DNA from: a virus
DNA: 64,000 nt
Strand: one strand, 5' to 3'
Virus record (IMG/VR): IMGVR_UViG_3300005663_000004
Coordinates: 19,546 to 83,545 of that record
The position numbers and the translations under genes were made by a program. A model generated the notes under the pieces. That model saw nothing but the letters and a program-made list of their open reading frames with translations, was not told the origin of the DNA and ran no database searches. Positions 58,801 to 64,000 of the stretch are shown piece after piece (position 1 is the stretch's first letter; every line of letters begins with the position of its first letter).

Positions 58801-59277
58801 GGCATTGGTCGACCAGAGGCGCTAGGAAAGGCAAAAGCCTCGATCGTAGCTCGCTGCGGCGGCCATGTCAAGTTCAGCTGCGGCATAGATAGCGTGGCTT
58901 TGGCATTGATAGCCTTGATGTGCTTTGGCGAGGGTAGCAGAGGGATGCATGGCAACGGCAGAAGAGGTGCTAGGAGCAGCAAAGGCGTATTGAGGTGACG
59001 AGTGTGCAGCAAAGGCGTCTCCAGGTGCGGTAGGGAACGCAACAGCGTCTCAAGGCGAGGACGGTGTTGCATCGGCTCATCAAGGTGGAGCATCGTCGGG
59101 GCAAAGGCGGGGCAGGGATGGCACGAAATGCGGAGGATCAAGCAGCCTGCATAGGCACGATAGGGTATCGTTCGCGCAGGCTGAGCTGAGCACGATCTTG
59201 TGAGGATACGCACTGGTGAAGGAAGGCACAGCAAAGCATATACACGCCTGAATGTCCAGTGAAAAAAGGAGAATCGC
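58801..59277 (+). other. Non-coding stretch with degenerate ~31-33-nt repeats
   Basis: 477 nt without a plus-strand gene. Between about 58965 and 59095 at least four units share GCAGCAAAGGCGTCT(C)AGGTG-like words at about 33-nt spacing. A minus-strand open frame crosses it because the repeats lack stops, which makes it look coding. Confidence 0.62.
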
Positions 59278-59649
59278 ATGGCTATCAAGTGGGGAATTCT
59301 AAGAAAAGAGATTGCAGCGGTCAGAGCTGGGATGTACGTGTTGAATCTGGTGTTGGAGGCGTCGAAGGTAGGAGGAGAGGTCGACGTGCCACTCCTGGGC
59401 AGAGAAGCACATAGGATGATGACACATAACCATGAGCATGGCTCACTCTCTTCCACAGAACTGGAAAAGATCAAGATGATATGCGCCGACGACGGGCGAT
59501 TCCTTTGTCCATACTGTGGCTGTCCACACACAGGAGGAGATGACCCACAGATACTGGAAGACGGCATCCTACAAAACATGCAGTGCACTCGATGTGAGGA
59601 GACATGGGACAATCACTACATCTTGATAGAAAGATTCAAAGGATTCTGA
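59278..59649 (+). CDS. Zinc-ribbon protein (paralogue 5)
   Basis: 123 aa, AAAGGAGAA before ATG. N-terminal helical part, then CPYCGCPHTGG and CTRCEETWDNHYI. Family as at 46605, with a longer N-terminal domain. Confidence 0.74.
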   Translation: MAIKWGILRKEIAAVRAGMYVLNLVLEASKVGGEVDVPLLGREAHRMMTHNHEHGSLSSTELEKIKMICADDGRFLCPYCGCPHTGGDDPQILEDGILQNMQCTRCEETWDNHYILIERFKGF

Positions 59650-59677
59650 CTGACGCGGGAGCAAACCATTAAGCCGC

Positions 59678-59706
59678 TTGACAGCGCGGTTGAAGTATGA
59701 TACTAT
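59678..59706 (+). promoter_or_regulatory. Sigma70-type promoter
   Basis: TTGACA (59678-59683), 17 nt, TACTAT (59701-59706; 4 of 6). Its -10 box contains the ATG of the longer candidate start (59697), so translation should begin downstream. Confidence 0.66.
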
Positions 59707-59732
59707 CAAGAAAGCGACAGGCGGAGGTGACA

Positions 59733-60149
59733 TTGGGATACGACATGCCCGACATACAAATCTTCTGGAAAAGGTCTCGTGGTGGATTGGAGTTTGGTGC
59801 GCCTATCACCTGCGTAACGTCTCACGTACTGGTTGATGGGGAGGTGGTTGAGTTTCCAAGGGCAGTAGCTCAGCTATTTCCTGGTGGATCAGCACAGGTA
59901 TGCATCAGTCAGTCCAAAGAAATCAGCTGGATACTAGCAGGACCAAACAGAAGGTTCGTTCAAATGACAGCCACTCTGTGGCTGTTCTATCTGGCATCCC
60001 TTAACGATGCTGCAATGGACAGCCTTACCTTGGACCTAGAAGATAAGGGGGAAGATGACACGGAAGAAGTGATGACAACACTCGACAGCATTCAGGCGTT
60101 CCTAAAATCAGAAGATAAGAAGAAAGGTACAACAGATGAAGCTGAGTGA
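59733..60149 (+). CDS. Unknown early protein
   Basis: 138 aa from TTG 59733, chosen because GGAGGTGA lies just upstream and the ATG at 59697 is inside the promoter. Alpha/beta; ISWILAGPNRRFVQMTATL; acidic C-terminus. Unknown. Confidence 0.6.
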   Translation: MGYDMPDIQIFWKRSRGGLEFGAPITCVTSHVLVDGEVVEFPRAVAQLFPGGSAQVCISQSKEISWILAGPNRRFVQMTATLWLFYLASLNDAAMDSLTLDLEDKGEDDTEEVMTTLDSIQAFLKSEDKKKGTTDEAE

Positions 60150-60471
60150 GTTTCAGGCAGGACACAAGGCGCTCGCCACCGAGATAGCCAAGATCATAAG
60201 AGCGGATATTTTCGAGACTACGTCCAAGCAACGAACATACACCCTCAACCGGCTGGAAAAGATGTCAGCATCGATCAGACAGGCAGACAAGATCTGCGCC
60301 CTGCTTGACACAGAGCCCAATTCTCCAGGGGAGGTCGCTCCTGTTTTTGGGGCGGCCATCGAGGATGCTGTGCCGGTCACGAATGTGGTCAACATATCCG
60401 CCCCAAGCAAGGAAGACGAGTCTCCGACAGAAGAGAAACCTACTACCAAAGCAGGTCGACGCAGTAAGTAG
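60136..60471 (+). CDS. Small helical protein, unknown
   Basis: 111 aa. Helical N-terminus (LATEIAKIIRADIFE, RLEKMSASIRQADKI), Pro/Glu/Thr-rich tail with GRRSK end. Last gene before the solitary repeat. Confidence 0.66.
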   Translation: MKLSEFQAGHKALATEIAKIIRADIFETTSKQRTYTLNRLEKMSASIRQADKICALLDTEPNSPGEVAPVFGAAIEDAVPVTNVVNISAPSKEDESPTEEKPTTKAGRRSK

Positions 60472-60528
60472 CCCGATCGAGGAAGGTGAGACTCTCTTGA
60501 GTGGCAGGCATCTTGGGAGTTTGGAGAA

Positions 60529-60565
60529 GTTGCATCCGCCTCTGCGGGTGGATGGGGATTGAAAC
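60529..60565 (+). repeat. Solitary CRISPR-type repeat (copy 2)
   Basis: 37 nt: GTTG, arm CATCCGCC, loop TCTGCG, arm GGTGGATG (one G-U pair), GGG, tag ATTGAAAC. Same layout and 30/37 identity to copy 1 with loop replacement. It ends 9 nt (AAACAAACG) before the start codon of the 148-aa gene, so it lies in that gene's mRNA leader; no second repeat follows. Confidence 0.88.
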
Positions 60566-60574
60566 AAACAAACG

Positions 60575-61021
60575 ATGTATAGAGTAGGCATCTTGGAAGT
60601 GTGGCAAAGAAACATTCTTGTCGAAGCCGAAACGAAAGCAGCGGCTGTTGAGGCTGTGCTATCTTCCAAGGTGCCTGCTATGCAAGAAAGTCTGACCTAC
60701 TTACGTATCTTAGATCCAAAGGAGTGGATGGTAGAGTCCACAGAGCCAGAGGAAATTCTAGCAGAAGCACTCGGTCTTGTTGGAGCACTATGCTCCATTA
60801 TACAGATGAGTGGAGGAGACAAACGTGAGGTACTAGAGAGAGCAAAAGCGTGGGAAAACAGGTTCCTCGCATTTGCACAGGATGCTCAAGAGGCAGATGA
60901 ACAACCAAGCAGAGTACAAGGCAACGAAGACGGAACAGATGAGCCTGACTTCAGTGGAGATGCTCTTCTCGGGGATAGTAAAATCCCTAAGCAAGCTGGG
61001 ATATGGGACGTCAGTGGATGA
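60575..61021 (+). CDS. Unknown protein immediately downstream of the solitary repeat
   Basis: 148 aa. Helical core (KAAAVEAVLSSKVPAMQE, EALGLVGALCSIIQM), acidic tail. It has no separate Shine-Dalgarno; the repeat's GGGG block is 17-20 nt upstream. The last third overlaps the peptidase gene. Unknown. Confidence 0.62.
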   Translation: MYRVGILEVWQRNILVEAETKAAAVEAVLSSKVPAMQESLTYLRILDPKEWMVESTEPEEILAEALGLVGALCSIIQMSGGDKREVLERAKAWENRFLAFAQDAQEADEQPSRVQGNEDGTDEPDFSGDALLGDSKIPKQAGIWDVSG

Positions 61022-61376
61022 CCCGAGAATCCCAGATTACGCGGAGGCAAGGTTACTTCGCAGCGATTTCCTAGTGGCAGTGAGACGAAGAGATACTTCC
61101 GACATGTGCTACTCGCTTGCTCATGAGCTTGGACACATCATCTCCAATCCGCGAAACGATCTGGTATCGGCATCGGAGATCAAAGCGGATCTGTTTGCCT
61201 GCTCTCTCCTCCTCATGTTTGGGATTGACAAGTCAAAAGAGTCAGCAGAGTACGTTCTCGGGTGGTTGAGGTATGGCCCAATGAGAGATACCTTCTGGAT
61301 CGCCCAAAGGGAGCAAGAGATGAGACAGAGAGCCACAGATGAAGCACACAGAATCTGGAGGTACATTAAAGAGTGA
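60897..61376 (+). CDS. ImmA/IrrE-type metallopeptidase
   Basis: 159 aa from ATG 60897 (other starts at 60873 or 60936 possible). Motif SLAHELGHIIS (HExxH with a downstream zinc-binding Glu in ASEIKADLFACSLL), the pattern of ImmA/IrrE proteases that cleave repressors. Starts inside the end of the preceding gene. Might control a phage or host regulator. Confidence 0.8.
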   Translation: MNNQAEYKATKTEQMSLTSVEMLFSGIVKSLSKLGYGTSVDDPRIPDYAEARLLRSDFLVAVRRRDTSDMCYSLAHELGHIISNPRNDLVSASEIKADLFACSLLLMFGIDKSKESAEYVLGWLRYGPMRDTFWIAQREQEMRQRATDEAHRIWRYIKE

Positions 61377-61636
61377 CAGTCGTTGACAAAGTCTACATAG
61401 CTGTCATGGTGAAGTCAGGAGGAACCCTGCTTAAGCGATCCGGCATTGTAAAAGCCATATGCAAAGAGCCTCGAGATGCAGTAACAGCGCTGAACCCGTC
61501 CCTCAAAAAGGTGTCAGTCAGGGTACCGGAGAGGGATAAGAGTGGAGTCACGATCTTCAGGACAGCATCGAGGAGTGATGTCATGGTGATAGATCTGGAC
61601 TCGCTTTATCAGGCACAATGTCAGACCCTCGACTGA
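61373..61636 (+). CDS. Small protein, unknown
   Basis: 87 aa, GTG in a GTGA overlap. Beta-rich (VYIAVMVKSGGTLL, KKVSVRVPERDKSGVTI). Unknown; could partner the peptidase. Confidence 0.62.
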   Translation: MTVVDKVYIAVMVKSGGTLLKRSGIVKAICKEPRDAVTALNPSLKKVSVRVPERDKSGVTIFRTASRSDVMVIDLDSLYQAQCQTLD

Positions 61637-62487
61637 CCTCAGAAGAGTATGGTATTCTTCTGAGTATGGAGGTCTCGTCCGAATACCAAGATGGATACAG
61701 GGACACCACAAGAATGGCAAGAGTAATTGTAGAAAGAGCCCCCCTGCACCGGCTAAAGAAGCTGTGTCAGGAGCTTGGTATTAGGCACACCAGCGTTGCT
61801 TCGCTGCTGATCCATCGTCATAACCACTCAATCAACGAGCAGTCTGCGGATTGGCTACATAGACTGGATCTCATACCCATCTCCCATCTTGCTACCCTGT
61901 CAATCAGCCATATTGCATCTCAGACAGCCTCTAATATCAGTCGGATTCTGAGATGTAAGAAGGGATCTGTAGCCACAGCCGTTCTACTAGACTGTCTACC
62001 TGTGTTGGCGACGATGCCTGAGACAATCCCAGGGATCAAGAGCCTGATCAGATACCCCTCCAGAAGTAGGAGGTCAATTGGCCTGTACAAGACGACTAGA
62101 GACAAGGTTAGCGCTAGATGTAGGCTATTGGCTGACGAGACAGATGAGAGACTGTCTGTTTCTGACTACGTCCGGACAGCTCTCAGCACTGTGCCAACAG
62201 CCGAGATAGAATCGATACTTCGAAGCGAAGACTTTGCTGTTGCCCTAAGCAACACAGCGGAAAAGAGCAAAGTTTCCTGCATCGAGGTGGATACAGGACT
62301 GTATGAGTATCTCAAGGATCTAAGTAAGTATCTCGGATGCTCAGTCACTCGTATAGTGTCATTCTTCATCGATGAAGAGTTGCACGCTACAGAGCAGGGG
62401 TTCAAATATGAGGAAGAGGTCATCTCATTGAACCCAGTGAGTCGGTGGAAGACAATCCTCAATCACTACATTCGATCCGGGAACTGA
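61618..62487 (+). CDS. Putative DNA-binding protein, unknown
   Basis: 289 aa. Helical segments resembling ribbon-helix-helix/HTH units: LKKLCQELGIRHTSVASLLI and LYEYLKDLSKYLGCSVTRIV. Ser-rich. No family recognised; regulator is a guess. Confidence 0.6.
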   Translation: MSDPRLTSEEYGILLSMEVSSEYQDGYRDTTRMARVIVERAPLHRLKKLCQELGIRHTSVASLLIHRHNHSINEQSADWLHRLDLIPISHLATLSISHIASQTASNISRILRCKKGSVATAVLLDCLPVLATMPETIPGIKSLIRYPSRSRRSIGLYKTTRDKVSARCRLLADETDERLSVSDYVRTALSTVPTAEIESILRSEDFAVALSNTAEKSKVSCIEVDTGLYEYLKDLSKYLGCSVTRIVSFFIDEELHATEQGFKYEEEVISLNPVSRWKTILNHYIRSGN

Positions 62488-62490
62488 GAA

Positions 62491-62769
62491 ATGATGTGCG
62501 CAGCCGCATTTGTGGGCGCCATCTTTGGACTGGCTCTGCTTTCTCTTTGGCTCAAGATGGTACTCAACGAACCAAGGCCCCCACCGCCTATGCCCATTGC
62601 TACGACAAAGGAGATCATGGATCTGATCCTTGGAGAGGAAAGCGAGGAGAGTGAGGAAGAAGAAGAAAACGGCACCACATACGTGTACACGGAGGGCGGA
62701 GTGGCCAAAGAAGCCAAGCCAGGTACTGAGATGCATCGTCTGATCGAACAAGTCGTAAGGAGGCGATAG
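62491..62769 (+). CDS. Membrane-anchored acidic protein
   Basis: 92 aa; N-terminal transmembrane helix AAFVGAIFGLALLSLWLKMV, Pro-rich PRPPPPMP, then an acidic stretch EESEESEEEEENG. Unknown. Confidence 0.62.
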   Translation: MMCAAAFVGAIFGLALLSLWLKMVLNEPRPPPPMPIATTKEIMDLILGEESEESEEEEENGTTYVYTEGGVAKEAKPGTEMHRLIEQVVRRR

Positions 62770-63570
62770 ATGCTCGATAGCAACCAAACTAGAGATATGA
62801 AGCTGCTGCGCTTGATGGGACAGGAGCGGCGATTCCAAGTTCTCCTGCTCCTGTGTAAGAGACAGATGTCACACGAGGAGATCTGCCTTGCCCTCGGAAA
62901 GCCGATGGGTGTGTACAAGCACCTGAAGGGTATGGTTGAGGCCGGGCTACTGATTCGCACGGATATCACATCGAGGGACGTTGTGTACAGGGCTAACCCA
63001 AAGGTTCTGGAAGAGGTAGGCATGTGCCTACAAGACATGGCCACCGATGCTCACGAGATCTCGTTTCGGATAGCACATGGCATACCAGACGAAGAAATGG
63101 ACGAGAAGCCGGCCCATGCAGATAGGCGGTTTGAGGAGGTAGAAGCTGTGAGAGACACCCATCGGGAGGAGCAGCGACGAGCAAGAGATGCAGAAACAGG
63201 CAGGTGCTACGACTTGTGTATCGCCGAAGATGATGAATGGGGCCGCCTAAATGCCAAGGGCCTGGAGGAGGAGCAGGATGAAAGGGCACAGAGAAGGGCA
63301 CAGATAAAGACCACACCAGACGAGGACTCAGGAGACCCAGAGAGAAAGGCGGCACGCAAGGTAACTGCTGAACAACTGTTTGAGAAGCTGGCCGACATGG
63401 GCAAGGTATACGGACGTAAGCCGGAGGACATCATGCCAGACGTAGACGACGCAACCCGTAGAGAGATGATGGCTATCCTCGGCGATGAGATAAAACCAGC
63501 AGAGTTGTCACAGGAAGAGATCGACAATGCTGCTGCGTTGTACGAAGAGACGAAGCTGGACGATGAATAG
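62770..63570 (+). CDS. ArsR-like winged-helix protein with charged tail
   Basis: 266 aa. N-terminal winged helix (RRFQVLLLLCKRQMSHEEIC, GVYKHLKGMVEAGLLIRTD, VVYRANP) as in ArsR/MarR regulators; a long acidic, Arg-rich helical tail. ATG directly after the preceding stop. Early regulator likely. TAG stop overlaps the next start. Confidence 0.76.
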   Translation: MLDSNQTRDMKLLRLMGQERRFQVLLLLCKRQMSHEEICLALGKPMGVYKHLKGMVEAGLLIRTDITSRDVVYRANPKVLEEVGMCLQDMATDAHEISFRIAHGIPDEEMDEKPAHADRRFEEVEAVRDTHREEQRRARDAETGRCYDLCIAEDDEWGRLNAKGLEEEQDERAQRRAQIKTTPDEDSGDPERKAARKVTAEQLFEKLADMGKVYGRKPEDIMPDVDDATRREMMAILGDEIKPAELSQEEIDNAAALYEETKLDDE

Positions 63571-64000
63571 AACAGTCATCTCCGTCTCCGACATCAGAAC
63601 ATTCCTCTCCTGCCGGCAGAAGTGGCAGTGGCAATCGAGGAACGGTGAGCACCTACGATCACGGCACCCAAGCAAGCACCTGTTCCTTGGATCAGTGATG
63701 CACGAGGCGCTGGCTGCGTACTACGGTCCGCAAGCTGCCCCTGAAACAACCGATATGCTATCCAGCGCCAAGTCTGCTCTTCTCGACGCCATTATCGATC
63801 GAGCGAAGACTATCAAGGAGGATCTATACGGAGACTTCCCCCAGCCGATCCAAGACTATGCTATCCTAGCCATGCGAATGATCGAGCAGTACGAACGTTG
63901 GGCACCTTCAGTTGACAAGTTCGAGGTGATCGATGTAGAGTATGAGTTAGCTGTTGACTACACCTACTGGCTCTTCATCGGGTTCATCGACGCCATCGTA
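63563..64000 (+). CDS. PD-(D/E)XK nuclease, RecB/Cas4-like (3' end outside window)
   Basis: First 146 codons. SVSDIRTFLSCRQKWQWQS, FLGSVMHEALAAYY and VEYELAVDYTYWLFIGFIDA match the N-terminal half of the RecB/Cas4 nuclease fold (His in helix 1; Gly-Phe-Ile-Asp). The ExK strand should follow beyond the edge. In phages it acts in DNA end processing or recombination. Start overlaps the previous stop. Confidence 0.85.
   Translation, partial: MNRTVISVSDIRTFLSCRQKWQWQSRNGEHLRSRHPSKHLFLGSVMHEALAAYYGPQAAPETTDMLSSAKSALLDAIIDRAKTIKEDLYGDFPQPIQDYAILAMRMIEQYERWAPSVDKFEVIDVEYELAVDYTYWLFIGFIDAIV

Noticed and set aside
58797-59612. 271-aa minus-strand open frame with Leu-rich 11-residue repeats
   Set aside because: Covers the degenerate repeat stretch and the antisense of the zinc-ribbon gene at 59278; the repeats lack stops. 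No ribosome site. Kept as a repeat region instead.

Overview
This window is part of a tailed double-stranded DNA phage (Caudoviricetes-like) genome of more than 64 kb; both ends cut through genes (tape measure at position 1, a RecB/Cas4-type nuclease at 64000). Evidence: large and small terminase, portal, capsid protease/scaffold, major capsid, gp10-like, major tail, tail-assembly chaperone and tape-measure genes in one late operon; dense, overlapping small genes; tRNAs; and many HNH homing endonucleases. No integrase, repressor or bacterial housekeeping gene is visible. The host is not identifiable. A Pro/Thr linker in an exported protein, a bacterial-type parS site and CRISPR-type repeats point to a bacterium; Chloroflexota is only a weak guess.

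Layout. Genes from 1 to about 39.0 kb lie on the minus strand, those from 39.5 kb to the end on the plus strand. Minus strand in transcription order: a consensus promoter near 38.64 kb feeds a block of small genes, three tRNA genes and HNH genes (38.6-27.7 kb). A strong terminator and a new promoter at 27.6-27.7 kb then start the late operon: small terminase, holin-like protein, exported and carbohydrate-binding-like virion proteins, large terminase, portal, gp10-like, protease-scaffold, capsid. Next comes a 9.5-kb carbohydrate cassette (15.4-5.9 kb: sugar O-methyltransferase-like, PAPS-type sulfotransferase, two small transferases, UDP-sugar dehydrogenase, GDP-mannose 3,5-epimerase-like, methyltransferase-like, nucleotidyltransferase/APS-kinase fusion, three-domain glycosyltransferase), and then neck and tail genes.

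Plus strand: a compositionally distinct block (39.3-41.5 kb) has its own consensus promoter and terminator and is followed by a perfect ParB-binding parS palindrome. Then come two small genes, one with an in-frame amber codon, and a 1.2-kb non-coding region (42.1-43.3 kb) with a 15-bp inverted repeat and long direct repeats, a candidate origin or control region. From 43.3 kb to the end there are about 48 mostly small, overlapping early genes: a DarG-like macro domain, five zinc-ribbon paralogues, AP2-HNH endonucleases, an ImmA/IrrE-type metallopeptidase, a winged-helix protein and a PD-(D/E)XK nuclease.

The most striking feature is a pair of solitary 37-nt CRISPR-type repeats (15494-15530 minus, 60529-60565 plus). 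They share an 8-bp stem and a 3' ATTGAAAC tag, while their loops differ completely. Neither belongs to an array. The minus copy is followed by 25 nt and a C(UUCG)G hairpin; the plus copy lies directly before a start codon. This is the layout expected of solitary repeat units that act as RNA anti-CRISPRs.
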